A stretch of DNA of 64,000 nucleotides from Candidatus Sumerlaeota bacterium (GCA_030613245.1 JAUWMI010000010.1:37966-101965), one strand, 5' to 3'; shown: positions 42,958-52,454, numbered from the stretch's first letter. Translations and numbers: made by a program. The notes: a model not told the origin generated them from the letters alone.

Positions 42958-45432
42958 TCATTCGTATAAATACCACGGGAGCGATACCGGAGTAGAGAGC
43001 GGAGCAGTCAGGCCCATGCCAAGTGCGGGGAGACACGTTTCGGCCAGACCGACGTTGTAAACAAATATGACAAAACCCCCGGTACTTGCCTCGCGCGTTG
43101 CCAGTATCTGCATAATCACCTGATCAGGCAAGAGTATGCTGTTAGAGGCACCTGCACCGATGCCGGGGTAAAGCGGGATGCGGCCTGCAGCGTAGCCCAT
43201 TTGTTCATCTACAAGATTGACAAACAGTTCATAATCTTCCGTATAATCCATCGGACAGATAAAATCCAGGTACCCATGCTCGATCCATGACACCCAGTCC
43301 TGACCGACAGTATCACGGCAGCTTGGATAGCTTCGGAAAACAGCGGCTGAGATCTGAAGCGATGGTTTAAGCACGTGCACGTTTTCACTGACTCCTTGCA
43401 CCAATCGCGATATTTGCTGGCAGCGCCAGTCTCGATACGCCTCCTGAAGCGGGCCACTGTGCGCGTCCGACGGCCAATTTTCCACGGTGTGCCCGGTCTG
43501 GTCTTGAAAGCGCTCGAGGCAGCCGGTGCAATAGCAACAACTCGAGTTTGGATACCGAATATAGTCGAAGTGCAGCCCGTCCATATCATAGTTCTGCGCA
43601 ACTTCCAGCATTGTGTCGAGTTCCAATTGGTAATTATCTGGATGTGAGGGACAGAGCCAGTCAACTGGTTCACCCGTGACGGAAACTTGCGTGCGTTCTT
43701 GTGCGCGCAGGGTGTCAATAAACTCCTGCGGTGCACTCGAGAGGTTCCAGTTCACCTTCCATACGTGTACCTCAAGGCCGTAGCGGTGTGCTGCCTCGAC
43801 GCACTGCGCAATCTGGTCACCGTATGTCTGGAATGTCTCAGAATGCGGAAGAATCTCGCTGTCGTAGTGTGCAAGTCCGGCGGAGAACATGTTGGGCACC
43901 ACAGCAGTAAATCCGTTGCGTACGAGAACTCTGATCGCTCGATCCCAATCGCCGGGATACGGCCCAGCGCCTGAGTGCTCCCATACTGCTCGCCACTCAG
44001 GGCTTTGCGATGTCTGGCAGAGATAGAACGCATTCTGCAGGGCAGCGCGTGCTTCAAACGCAAATTCCACTGCGCGCATATAGTTGCCAGAGCTTACTGC
44101 ATGGAGGGCTTCGCCTCGGAGTGCATCCGCAGCGGCGAGAGAAGTCTCGATACCCAATGCCTTGGGACTGCCGTGTGCCAGAGCGCGGATGGCAGCTACA
44201 GCGTCCTCGTAGCTCGGATAGTATGCGATCCGACCGATCTTTTCAATTGCCACCTCTGCGGCTCCGGGCCAGATTTCCGGTACGTAGTGTCCCACCAGTG
44301 CTAGCAACATCCGTTGCTTCTTCTCTGCATCGTCGGAAAGCAGAATATGCGACATATACAAGCCGGTTGGACTCGCTAGCCACGCCGCGTTTGGGAGCAT
44401 AACACCGTCGCTGTCCTCCCAGCGCGCGATAACGCGGCTTTTTCCCTCGATCGTTCCCGTAAGAAAGATGTTCCACGACGCCTGAAGCACGCTCTCTGGA
44501 AGTCCCTCGACCTGGTCATCAGAGAAGTGCATCGCGCGCATCTGATGACGTTCCCATCCGGCGATTTGAATGCCCAGCAGTGCTGCAATCCGCCAATTAG
44601 AATTGTAAAATACCATCAGCTTCCCGCCATTCCCAACGAAGCTCTCCAGCTGTGTCAGCTCGGCATCAGACAGCACCGGATTGTAAGGGAGAATCGCCAT
44701 CTTGCTTCCTGTTAGTGCTCCAGCTTCAACATCTTCATCAGTGATCACTCCAAGGGGTATCTCATATCGACCAAGCCAGTCTTGCAGAAGGGAAACGGTG
44801 TTATCAACCGTGGCTGCGTAACTCGGATTAGCAGCGATTGATTTTGTACCTTCTACAATCGAGATCAGTGGATTAAATGCTATGAGTTCGTCCACTGCCA
44901 AATATGTATCAACGTCCGAAGCTTTCCACGGCGACAGACGAATACGGTCGATCTGATCCCATCCCGCCGGCGTGTCTTCTTCCCCAAAGTCACTGCGCGA
45001 CCACTGGAAGCGCTGCCAGCCGGAACGTGTAACTCCCGCACTTTTACCATACCATCCACTGACGCTGTGGAAGTACAGCGTGAACCATGATATCGGCGCT
45101 GGATTTGGGACGTAGAGCCTGAGCGATATTACGCTATATCCTGTCAGGTCGAGCGACACGTAGCGATCCCAGTAACATCGGCTCACGGGATTGGTGAAGG
45201 GGCAGGGGAGGAGCATCACGCGCTCAGAACCCCATTCACCATTTTCGGCAATGCCAACTTGAGGCGAAGTGGCGCTGGGCACCCAGGCCGAGCGCGCTGC
45301 AGCCGTAGTTGGGTAGTCAAACGCATCAATGATGAGAGAATCTGCGGCCAGGCCTGCGCTTTTTGCTGCGCAGCAGACCGCAATCAGTGATGCGATAAGA
45401 AACAATCCGAAGCGATTCACATCTGTGTCCAT
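42958..45432 (-). CDS. Secreted GHL10-type glycoside hydrolase with N-terminal binding module
   Basis: 824 residues with AGGAGTAA before the ATG and a signal peptide (LFLIASLIAVCCAAKSAGLA). Residues about 30-190 form a carbohydrate-binding-like beta module. Residues about 195-400 resemble a beta-galactosidase trimerisation/GATase-like fold (MAILPYNPVLSDAELTQL, then GNGGKLMVFYNSN). Residues about 480-815 match the GHL10 (glycosyl hydrolase-like 10) barrel, with VWKVNWNL, DGLHFDYIRYP carrying the acidic pair, and FICPMDYTEDYE. Substrate unknown. A sugar role fits the nearby GH130, oxidoreductase and symporter genes. Confidence 0.85.
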   Translation of the reverse strand: MDTDVNRFGLFLIASLIAVCCAAKSAGLAADSLIIDAFDYPTTAAARSAWVPSATSPQVGIAENGEWGSERVMLLPCPFTNPVSRCYWDRYVSLDLTGYSVISLRLYVPNPAPISWFTLYFHSVSGWYGKSAGVTRSGWQRFQWSRSDFGEEDTPAGWDQIDRIRLSPWKASDVDTYLAVDELIAFNPLISIVEGTKSIAANPSYAATVDNTVSLLQDWLGRYEIPLGVITDEDVEAGALTGSKMAILPYNPVLSDAELTQLESFVGNGGKLMVFYNSNWRIAALLGIQIAGWERHQMRAMHFSDDQVEGLPESVLQASWNIFLTGTIEGKSRVIARWEDSDGVMLPNAAWLASPTGLYMSHILLSDDAEKKQRMLLALVGHYVPEIWPGAAEVAIEKIGRIAYYPSYEDAVAAIRALAHGSPKALGIETSLAAADALRGEALHAVSSGNYMRAVEFAFEARAALQNAFYLCQTSQSPEWRAVWEHSGAGPYPGDWDRAIRVLVRNGFTAVVPNMFSAGLAHYDSEILPHSETFQTYGDQIAQCVEAAHRYGLEVHVWKVNWNLSSAPQEFIDTLRAQERTQVSVTGEPVDWLCPSHPDNYQLELDTMLEVAQNYDMDGLHFDYIRYPNSSCCYCTGCLERFQDQTGHTVENWPSDAHSGPLQEAYRDWRCQQISRLVQGVSENVHVLKPSLQISAAVFRSYPSCRDTVGQDWVSWIEHGYLDFICPMDYTEDYELFVNLVDEQMGYAAGRIPLYPGIGAGASNSILLPDQVIMQILATREASTGGFVIFVYNVGLAETCLPALGMGLTAPLSTPVSLPWYLYE

Positions 45433-45518
45433 TTACTCCTCATGTGGCCTGTTTTGTCGTTGTGGATGTAATGTGATGGAAATGATCCGAGAAACGCAAC
45501 CGAAAAATCAGAAAAGGC

Positions 45519-46367
45519 TCATTGATTATTTTCTGTAATGGTGGGCATCGTCGTCGCGTCATATTGACTTGTCTTGTATTCCTCCCACCATTTAAGCCAG
45601 GCAGCGCGGGCCCCGATTTCAATACCCATGCTCCCCTCAGGCCGAATGCTCCAGAGGTAAAACTCAACATAGAAAGTATTCTTAAACTTCTCATCCGAGT
45701 AATCCTTTACAATTTCCATAACTTCTTCAAGATATGATGGGTCTTTCAAAAGACGGATTACGTCGGCTGCGTTGTTTCGGGCATTTGGATTCTCCGATCT
45801 AAGCATTTCCAGAAGGCGCTCTCTTGGAATAGAGTTGCGTTCGGCAATTCGTTTAGTTAATGACCTGGAAGATCCCGTTCCAGGTAGTACGCGTGAGATA
45901 AGTTCCGCATCATCGTAACTTAGAAACTTCACTTGAGTATAGATACCCGTTGAAAGTAGGAGAATCAATGTCGCACTGTTCAAAACGGCAAGGAGTTTTA
46001 CTTTTTTGGCAAGTTCTTTATGGCGCCTTTTCCTTATCCATTTGACACAACTTGCAATATAATTGATGACAAGCCAGATGAACAGCCCTCCTAGAAACGC
46101 AGCGAAGATAAGAAACAGTAAGCCTGCTATTTGCCCTACCACCTTGCCTGCGGATAGCCCCTTTACTCCGCCGCTAATTGCATGCATGATAAAGGCCCCA
46201 ACGAGCCATAATGCGAGGATTACCGCCCAAATACGATAATAAGGAAAAGTAAGATACACCAACATCTCTCGGCATACCGAGCAGGCAAACGCGGCGCTTG
46301 GAATTAAAAAGAGAATCAGAACGATTGCTCTGGTTAGTCTAATTCTTAACATGATATTAAGCTTCAT
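45519..46367 (-). CDS. Membrane protein of unknown function with helical C-terminal domain
   Basis: 282 residues, not recognised. A signal-like first helix (AIVLILFLIPSAAFACSVC) is followed by three membrane helices in residues about 45-150. A cytoplasmic or periplasmic C-terminal part has HEAT-like helices (LLEMLRSENPNARNNAADVI and LLKDPSYLEEVMEIVKDYSD). It starts 8 bases after the GH130 stop on the same strand, so the two are probably cotranscribed. Confidence 0.7.
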   Translation of the reverse strand: MKLNIMLRIRLTRAIVLILFLIPSAAFACSVCREMLVYLTFPYYRIWAVILALWLVGAFIMHAISGGVKGLSAGKVVGQIAGLLFLIFAAFLGGLFIWLVINYIASCVKWIRKRRHKELAKKVKLLAVLNSATLILLLSTGIYTQVKFLSYDDAELISRVLPGTGSSRSLTKRIAERNSIPRERLLEMLRSENPNARNNAADVIRLLKDPSYLEEVMEIVKDYSDEKFKNTFYVEFYLWSIRPEGSMGIEIGARAAWLKWWEEYKTSQYDATTMPTITENNQ

Positions 46368-46375
46368 TCATTGAT

Positions 46376-47314
46376 TCAGAAGATATAGTGTTGCCCTTTG
46401 GGAACGATACCTTTCTGGCATGCCTCAATCAGGGCTTCAACCTGGCCGGTGGCAAGTGCGATGCAGGTGTCAGCAGCGCCGTAATAAACTTTGATCTCGC
46501 CGTCTGGTTCTACAATTGCGCCATTCGAAAACACGCAGTTCATAGTCTCGCCAACGCGTTCGTATGGCTCCCGCGGAGTGAGAATGAATTCCGGACATTG
46601 ACCTACCACCTTTGCCGGATCCTCCAGGTCGAGTAACACAACCCCTAGCCGATACACGTAGTTGCACGCCAGCCATACGCCATGGAAAATGAGCAACCAG
46701 CCTTCCGGCGTCTTAATTGGCGTTGGCCCGGGGCCCCATTTTTCGCGAAACCAGGTTTGCGGCTCAAGCACGATTGGCTTTGATTGGCCCCAGTAAATCA
46801 GATCAGGCGAGTAGCTCACAAACGTGATGGCCTCCCTCCCGCTCATTGGCCGGTCAAGCCGTGCATAGAGGCCGCTGATCTTTTCGGGAAAGAGCGCACA
46901 GTTTCGGCTCCACGGTTGTGTAATGAACGGCATCCGATCGAACTGCTCAAAATCTTTCGTGCGCATCAGGCCGATACGCACTGTTTCGCCAAACGTCTGC
47001 GCGCAATAGGTGATATAGTACCGCTTCTCAAGATAGGTGATGCGCGGGTCATAGAGATGCTTTTCCCACGGCTCGTGCTCAGCACTTGGCGGAAGCTGTA
47101 TCGGCTTGGGATTGATCGTAAAGTGGTAGCCATCGTCGCTCATCGCAACGTGCAGGCGGTTATCGCGCTGCCCATCCTCAACCCGCGCCACGAGCACGTA
47201 CTTGTCGCCAAATTTCACGGCTCCCGGATTATATACCGCATTGCAGAGAAACGGCAGATCTTTGGAAGTCAAAATCGGATTGCCCGAGTACCGGGTCAGT
47301 AGTTCCTGTCTCAC
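46376..47314 (-). CDS. GH130-family glycoside phosphorylase/hydrolase
   Basis: About 312 residues, five-bladed beta-propeller family. Members split beta-mannosides with phosphate, for example mannosyl-N-acetylglucosamine or mannobiose. The GTG at 47314 is chosen: AAGGA is just upstream, and it starts MRQELLTRYSGNPIL as in relatives. Motifs include NAVYNPGAVKFGDKYVLVAR, the catalytic-Asp stretch HLYDPRITYLEKRYY, WGPGPTPIKTPEGWLLIFHG and NCVFSNGAIVEPDGEIKVYY. The exact substrate is not predictable. Divergent from the Gfo/Idh oxidoreductase gene. Confidence 0.9.
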   Translation of the reverse strand: MRQELLTRYSGNPILTSKDLPFLCNAVYNPGAVKFGDKYVLVARVEDGQRDNRLHVAMSDDGYHFTINPKPIQLPPSAEHEPWEKHLYDPRITYLEKRYYITYCAQTFGETVRIGLMRTKDFEQFDRMPFITQPWSRNCALFPEKISGLYARLDRPMSGREAITFVSYSPDLIYWGQSKPIVLEPQTWFREKWGPGPTPIKTPEGWLLIFHGVWLACNYVYRLGVVLLDLEDPAKVVGQCPEFILTPREPYERVGETMNCVFSNGAIVEPDGEIKVYYGAADTCIALATGQVEALIEACQKGIVPKGQHYIF

Positions 47315-47576
47315 GGTTCCGTCCTTTCCTTCGCGTTTTGGCACACAGATGCTTTTCCTATCTTCCACAACACATGGTAGCCAGAGGTACATCGCGGTGC
47401 AACTAGAAAAAAGTCCCTGTATTTTGCGGTTGCAGTTCATTTTTCAATATTTGTGCCACTTGTTGCGCAATTTTTTCTTGCAAGGTGCTGGTTAGCTTGT
47501 ACTACTAGCTTTAGCACATAGAGTCAATTGCTACGCAGAGCGCTGAAGTTCAACGAAGCTAGAGAGGAGAACAATA

Positions 47577-48599
47577 ATGGCAAAGATCGGTATGGCACTT
47601 GTTGGGGCAGGGCTGTTTGGCGAAGTGCATTTGTGCGTGTATCGCGATCATCCTGCAGTTGAGACGGTCGCAGTATGCGATCTAGACATTGAGAAGGCCA
47701 AAAGCCTGGCTAAGAAATATGGAATCAAGAAGTGTGTCAGCGACTACCACGAGATCCTGAACGACCCAGCTGTAACTGCAGTGGCTGTGGTAACGCCCGA
47801 TTTTGCTCATACCGAGATTGCCGTGGCCGTGCTGGAGGCGCGGCGGCACCTGCTGCTCGAAAAACCTATGGCCACAACGGTTGCCGACTGTGAGAAGATC
47901 AAACAGGCATGGGAGCGAAGTGCCGTGACGTTCATGGTTGACTTCCACAATCGCTGGAATCCGCCATTTGCTGGGGCGAAGGGATGTCTGGAGCGCGGGG
48001 AGCTAGGCGAGTTGCAAACCGCCTACTTCCGCTTAAATGATACAATCTTTGTTCCTACGGAAATGCTGGCCTGGGCAGAGAAGTCGTCGGTCAACTGGTT
48101 CGTCGGGAGTCATTCCGTTGATACACTTCTCTGGCTCTTTGATGACGATGTGGAGCGCGTCTATTCTGTGTCGGGCTCGCGGGTGCTCAAGGAGCGCGGC
48201 ATCAACACGCCCGACTTTTTCGAATCTATTTTGCATTTTAGACGTGGCGGCGTCGCAGTTTTGGAAAACGCCTGGATTCTGCCAAAGTCAACACCGAATA
48301 TCATTGACCTCAAATGCCAGCTCATTGGCAGCAACGGCGTCATCTATATTGATACCAGCCATCACCGCATGATGCAAAAGTATACTGCTACAGAAGCGCG
48401 CTATCCTGACATGACGGCGCGGCCTATCATCCACAGCCGCCAGATCGGCTTTGCTACGGAAAGTATTCGCCATTTCCTCGATTGTATCGCCTCAGGCCAG
48501 ACACCGCTTGTCGGCGCAGAGGATGGGCTGAAGGTGACCCGCATTATCTGCGCAATCGAGCAGTCTGCCCGCGAAGGCCAGCCAGTACGAATATCCTAA
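47577..48599 (+). CDS. Gfo/Idh/MocA family oxidoreductase
   Basis: 340 residues. The N-terminal Rossmann fold has MALVGAGLFGEVHLCVYRDH and AVCDLDIEKAKSLAKKYG, with the family motif LLEKPMATT. The C-terminal alpha/beta domain has HSVDTLLWLFDDDVERVYS. These enzymes oxidise or reduce sugars and inositols with NAD(P). GAGAGGAG precedes the ATG. It is divergent from GH130, and the 262-base gap between the two starts probably carries both promoters. Confidence 0.92.
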   Translation: MAKIGMALVGAGLFGEVHLCVYRDHPAVETVAVCDLDIEKAKSLAKKYGIKKCVSDYHEILNDPAVTAVAVVTPDFAHTEIAVAVLEARRHLLLEKPMATTVADCEKIKQAWERSAVTFMVDFHNRWNPPFAGAKGCLERGELGELQTAYFRLNDTIFVPTEMLAWAEKSSVNWFVGSHSVDTLLWLFDDDVERVYSVSGSRVLKERGINTPDFFESILHFRRGGVAVLENAWILPKSTPNIIDLKCQLIGSNGVIYIDTSHHRMMQKYTATEARYPDMTARPIIHSRQIGFATESIRHFLDCIASGQTPLVGAEDGLKVTRIICAIEQSAREGQPVRIS

Positions 48600-48690
48600 G
48601 GATGCGTAAAGAAACAATAACGTCCACTGTTTTGGTGCCTTTCGCGCCAGGGCTATGTCTGGACTATTCTAAACTAGCAAGCTTCTTATT

Positions 48691-48718
48691 GTAGGGGCGT
48701 ATTGCAATACGCCCCTAC
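48691..48718. repeat. GTAGGGGC-family palindrome, perfect copy 4
   Basis: A perfect 28-base inverted repeat with arms GTAGGGGCGTATTG and CAATACGCCCCTAC. Its right end overlaps the last codons of the minus-strand methyltransferase and supplies that gene's TAG stop. Confidence 0.9.
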
Positions 48719-49320
48719 GTTTTCTTGGAGGCGTAGAGAAAAAAGCGATCTGGCCTGGCATCCAGGCTAGTCGTCGTCAGACCGCAGCTTGTGAGGAGTT
48801 CAATGATCTTATTTGGAGTAGGAATCAGGTCGTTTATCACAGCGCTGCCAATTGTGCGGTGTCGGTTATTGATCGTTTCCCTGCTGTCAAAATGCGCAAG
48901 GTACAGTCTGCCATTGGGTTTAAGCACGCGGTGAATTTGCTGCAAAGCACGCGTGCGTGGCTGCAGATGCGGAAATGTTGATACGAGAAAGACCACGTCG
49001 CATGTCGCTGACGGCAAGGGGAGATAATGTGCAGCGGCGCAGAGAAAATGGATGGGCATTCCAGTGCATCGCGCTTTCGCCTTGGTTAACATCCCCAGGG
49101 AAAAGTCAAGCCCGCACACAGCGCCGCCAGGATTGACGCACCCGCAGATGAGCGGCAACAGACGGCCTGTTCCACATCCGATTTCAAGCACAACCTGGCC
49201 ATGCCGGAGCGAGACCGTTCGCCACCACTCCGCAAAAACCGGCGTTTGCATAAAATCGGGAACGTCGCGATCCCAATCCCACGCAGCATCGTCAAAGAAT
49301 GCGATTCTTGCATCGCTCAT
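48715..49320 (-). CDS. Class I SAM-dependent methyltransferase
   Basis: 201 residues from the ATG at 49320, with AGGAG about 10 bases before it. Motif I VLEIGCGTGRLLPLI, then CGLDFSLGMLTKAK, the acidic loop ATCDVVFLVSTFPHL and the post-motif HRVLKPNGRLYLAHF identify the Methyltransf_11 type. Substrate unknown. The start overlaps the end of the upstream ECF-like gene by 29 bases. The stop codon lies inside a palindromic repeat, so the original C-terminus may have been altered by its insertion. Confidence 0.88.
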   Translation of the reverse strand: MSDARIAFFDDAAWDWDRDVPDFMQTPVFAEWWRTVSLRHGQVVLEIGCGTGRLLPLICGCVNPGGAVCGLDFSLGMLTKAKARCTGMPIHFLCAAAHYLPLPSATCDVVFLVSTFPHLQPRTRALQQIHRVLKPNGRLYLAHFDSRETINNRHRTIGSAVINDLIPTPNKIIELLTSCGLTTTSLDARPDRFFLYASKKT

Positions 49321-49852
49321 CCGAGGTCTCCTGACGACCGGGCAGAAAGCCGTAGCGCTTCTCAAACAGCCCGAGAAAAATCGGCACAAAAATGAATTGC
49401 ATTGCCACACCGGGCAACCCCAACAGCACATTAACAACAGAAAACAAGACACCGGGTAGATGGAACCATTCGGCAATGACATACATACCTGCGCCTGAAA
49501 TGAGACGTTCTCCGAGATTAGCTACTGCCAGTGCGAGATACCATGGCCAGCCATACCGCCGATACAGCACCGAGATCGTCGCACCCAGAAATCCTCCCTC
49601 CAACGACATCAAAGGTGAAATGGGCGGATAGAGCGGCGGCATGCCGGTCAGCAGCCCCGATAGAAGCGGTGCAATGATGCCCACCGTGGCGGCTATCTTC
49701 CACGATACCAGGAATCCCGCTACTGCAATGGGAAGAAACATGGGGAGGAAGATTTTGCCTAGATTCACCGCGTGAAACAGCATCGGAATGACAAACGCTA
49801 GCGCGGTGAAAAGTCCTGCGAAAACAATTTCTCTACCTTCCTCTTCTCTCAT
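49292..49852 (-). CDS. ECF-type transporter S component-like membrane protein
   Basis: About 186 residues with five or six membrane helices. The ATG at 49852 gives MREEEGREIVFAGLFTALAF; a longer start at 49879 is possible. The pattern (FVIPMLFHAVNLGKIFLPMF and PLLSGLLTGMPPLYPPI) resembles substrate-binding S components of energy-coupling-factor vitamin transporters. No ECF ATPases are nearby, so it would share a common energising module encoded elsewhere. Substrate unknown. Confidence 0.75.
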   Translation of the reverse strand: MREEEGREIVFAGLFTALAFVIPMLFHAVNLGKIFLPMFLPIAVAGFLVSWKIAATVGIIAPLLSGLLTGMPPLYPPISPLMSLEGGFLGATISVLYRRYGWPWYLALAVANLGERLISGAGMYVIAEWFHLPGVLFSVVNVLLGLPGVAMQFIFVPIFLGLFEKRYGFLPGRQETSDERCKNRIL

Positions 49853-50053
49853 CGTACTCCGCCCTGATAGTATTCGCAAAATAAATTTCGCCGTTAAATC
49901 CAGCGGATTTCTGCATGGCCTACTTGTCCCGGCGTGAGCTGTCTAGTTTCTGGCAAGGGCAGTCTACCGCTCGCCAACTCATTGCGAACTCGTAAATTAA
50001 AACAGCCACGCCCGAGGCTTCGTCGGCTTCGCAAGATCAGCACGTTGACACGG

Positions 50054-50698
50054 TTAGTCACTGATTGCGCGCATAACGCAGGAGGGCGTCTGGCCACCGG
50101 CTCTGACGATGTCGCCCCGGCTGATCGTTCCATTCGTGGGATCGTAGATCACGTTGTGACCCGGATAGCCATCCGCGGTCTGAAATTCTCCTACGACACT
50201 GGAGTTAGTGACTGCATCCACCAGTGCGCCCTCGGCCCTACTGTCCGGCCCCACGCTGCGCAAAAGCCAGGCGTCTCGAATTTCAGAATGACCGAAGAAT
50301 TTGACAAACGGACCATCCAGGCGCCAGTAAAAATAGTGCTTGTGGCCCCACGTTTTCGGCACCCAGGTACCATCAGGCTCAAGAAATCCCTGCATTGCCA
50401 TAAATGGTTCAACGGTAGGCGCAGAGGTGATGTGGGCAATTGGCGTGGTGAGCCGAATATAGTTCTCAATACTCCCTGGCCCCATCTCGCCTGGCACCCA
50501 GACACCCTCGGGATATGCGTTATTATCGGTGCGGTAGCTCTCAAGCGCAGTTGCAATGGTTCGGAAATCGGCTTTGACGCGGCTGGCCTTTGACCTTGTC
50601 TGTGCCTCGAGAAAATTGGGAATTGCAATGGCCGCAAGGATGGCAATGATGGCAACGACTATCAGCAGCTCAATCAGTGTGAAGCCCTTTTTTGTCAT
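50054..50698 (-). CDS. Type II secretion/type IV pilus pseudopilin-like protein
   Basis: 214 residues with a class III signal peptide: MTKKG then FTLIELLIVVAIIAILAAIA, cut between Gly5 and Phe6 by a prepilin peptidase, with Glu at mature position 5. The head domain is about 160 residues with many Gly, Pro and Tyr and no clear match. No pilus assembly genes are nearby. In many environmental genomes such isolated prepilin-like genes occur in numbers, and their function is not known. Confidence 0.88.
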   Translation of the reverse strand: MTKKGFTLIELLIVVAIIAILAAIAIPNFLEAQTRSKASRVKADFRTIATALESYRTDNNAYPEGVWVPGEMGPGSIENYIRLTTPIAHITSAPTVEPFMAMQGFLEPDGTWVPKTWGHKHYFYWRLDGPFVKFFGHSEIRDAWLLRSVGPDSRAEGALVDAVTNSSVVGEFQTADGYPGHNVIYDPTNGTISRGDIVRAGGQTPSCVMRAISD

Positions 50699-51064
50699 AG
50701 AAGTCCATTTTCCTCTCTAAAAAATGAATTGGCGTAATACTATTTTAAAAATAGTGCTACGTCAACACATTTTTTCATATTTTCTAGATTTTGCTTCGAA
50801 TGTCCCCTGGGGAGTGAAAAGCCCGGTGCGCTTGTGAATTAGAGATGGCGGCAGCGCACAGAGATCGTTGCCCGTTGCCTCCGTGGATAGCGACTGATAT
50901 GTGCCCAGAGGCATAATGAGCCCAGAGGAAAGCTGGAGATTTAACATTGACACATGCCTCCGAAGCCAGTACTAAGATCTCGTTACCCTGCGTGCGCTTT
51001 GTGCAGTTAGCGCAACCAGCGCTCGGGTTTGAGGAATAAATGAGATGAAAGGTGCGATTCGGAT
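50699..51064. other. Intergenic region before aldo/keto reductase
   Basis: About 365 bases. AT-rich near the pilin start, with a possible small gene on the minus strand (listed separately). GATGAAAGG near 51045 may be the ribosome site of the aldo/keto reductase. Confidence 0.4.
50762..50947 (-). CDS. Possible small protein upstream of the pseudopilin
   Basis: Not recognised. A frame of about 61 codons from ATG at 50947 (MLNLQLSSGLIMPLGTYQSL) has GGAGG with 9-base spacing, and its stop is 63 bases before the pseudopilin start on the same strand. Composition is plausible, but no homology can be judged. It may be a real short gene or a leader. Confidence 0.3.
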   Translation of the reverse strand: MLNLQLSSGLIMPLGTYQSLSTEATGNDLCALPPSLIHKRTGLFTPQGTFEAKSRKYEKMC

Positions 51065-52012
51065 ATGAAATACCGCGTGCTTGGTAAAACCGGATTGAAG
51101 GTCTCAGAGATCGGATTTGGCGCCTGGGCCATTGGTGGGATGGACTGGGGACCTAAAGTCGAGGACAAAGAGGCGATTGCCGCGCTTCATAAAGCCATTG
51201 ATCTCGGCGTGAACTTCATTGACACTGCCGACGTTTATGGCCATGGCCATAGCGAGGAGCTGATTGCCAGGGTTCGGAAGGAGCGTAAAGAGGAGCTAAT
51301 CATTGGCACTAAAGCGGGCAACAATTTTTACGAGGGCCCGCGGCATCAGGATTTCAGCAGGAAGTACTTGCTGTTTGCTGTTGAACAGAGTCTGAAACGG
51401 CTCGGCGTGGAAGCGCTCGACCTCCTGCAGCTGCATGGGCCGGATGCGACAGAGATTCAGAAGGGCGAGATTTTTGAAGTACTCGACACGCTCAAACGCG
51501 AAGGAAAGATTCGCTTTGCCGGTATTTCCGTGCGCTCGTTTCACGACGACGAAGGCGTTCTCGCTATCCAGTCAGGCAAGGTTGACGTGTTGCAGGTACG
51601 CTATAATCTGCTCGAATGGGGCCCTGTGGATACAGTTTTTCCGCTGGCTAAAGAGCACAATATTGGCATCATCGCCCGCATTCCACTCATCTTCGGCGTG
51701 CTCACAGGCAAATTTACACGCGCCTCACGTTTTTCTGAGGGCGATCATCGTCAGGAGAATTTATCACCAGAAAAACTCGCTGGCTTCCTGAACCAGCTGG
51801 TGAGGCTCTACTTTCTCTTTCAGGGCACTGAAGTTACCATGGCCCAGACCGCCCTGCGCTTCATACTTAGCAATGATGTAGTCGCCACGGTAATCCCTGG
51901 TGCGAAACGTCCCTCGCAGGCCGTGGAGAACTGTGCTGCTTCCGATCTCGGCGCGTTGCCTCCCGATGTCCTTGCCAAAATCGCTGCGGTGATCAAAGGA
52001 ACTCAGCCTTGA
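51065..52012 (+). CDS. Aldo/keto reductase
   Basis: 315-residue TIM-barrel NADPH oxidoreductase. The N-terminus MKYRVLGKTGLKVSEIGFGA, the catalytic Asp and Tyr in FIDTADVYGHGHSEELI, the Lys in IIGTKAG and the His in LLQLHGPD are all present. The cofactor end has VIPGAKRPSQ. Substrate unknown; it may act on sugars or aldehydes. No operon partner. Confidence 0.93.
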   Translation: MKYRVLGKTGLKVSEIGFGAWAIGGMDWGPKVEDKEAIAALHKAIDLGVNFIDTADVYGHGHSEELIARVRKERKEELIIGTKAGNNFYEGPRHQDFSRKYLLFAVEQSLKRLGVEALDLLQLHGPDATEIQKGEIFEVLDTLKREGKIRFAGISVRSFHDDEGVLAIQSGKVDVLQVRYNLLEWGPVDTVFPLAKEHNIGIIARIPLIFGVLTGKFTRASRFSEGDHRQENLSPEKLAGFLNQLVRLYFLFQGTEVTMAQTALRFILSNDVVATVIPGAKRPSQAVENCAASDLGALPPDVLAKIAAVIKGTQP

Positions 52013-52454
52013 GTTGTATCTGGTAGCGGAAAGGTATGAAAAGTTACCGAATTTTCATGTGTTACTCTTACGAAGTCGCCCCGACAATTAGACACAGGAA
52101 AAGCAGCTCCCTGAATCGCCTTTGAGATTTAACTCTTTTGTTCTCCGCAATTTTCTGCTTGTCACGAGATGCGATTGCCAGGGTGAGCACGTCGAACACA
52201 TCCTGGCCTTGGTTTTGTTAGCTGATAGTAGTCAGCCCCATGATTCCCTTCATAGATGCAATTTTTTGGCAACAGCGAGATGCTGTTGGATCATAGTCTG
52301 CTGGTAAGCGGCACTGTCAAACGCGTAGTATTCGCGTTATTATGTGCAATGTGTGTCCGTGCCTGATGATAGAGCTCGCAGGAGAATGCTGTAGGAATGA
52401 ACACCGCGGAGGCTTGAAACATTCGAAATTGATTATAAAAACGGAGGTTAAGAC
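52013..52454. other. Intergenic region before the cupin gene
   Basis: About 440 bases with no convincing gene on either strand. Short minus-strand frames show no recognisable pattern. Confidence 0.4.
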
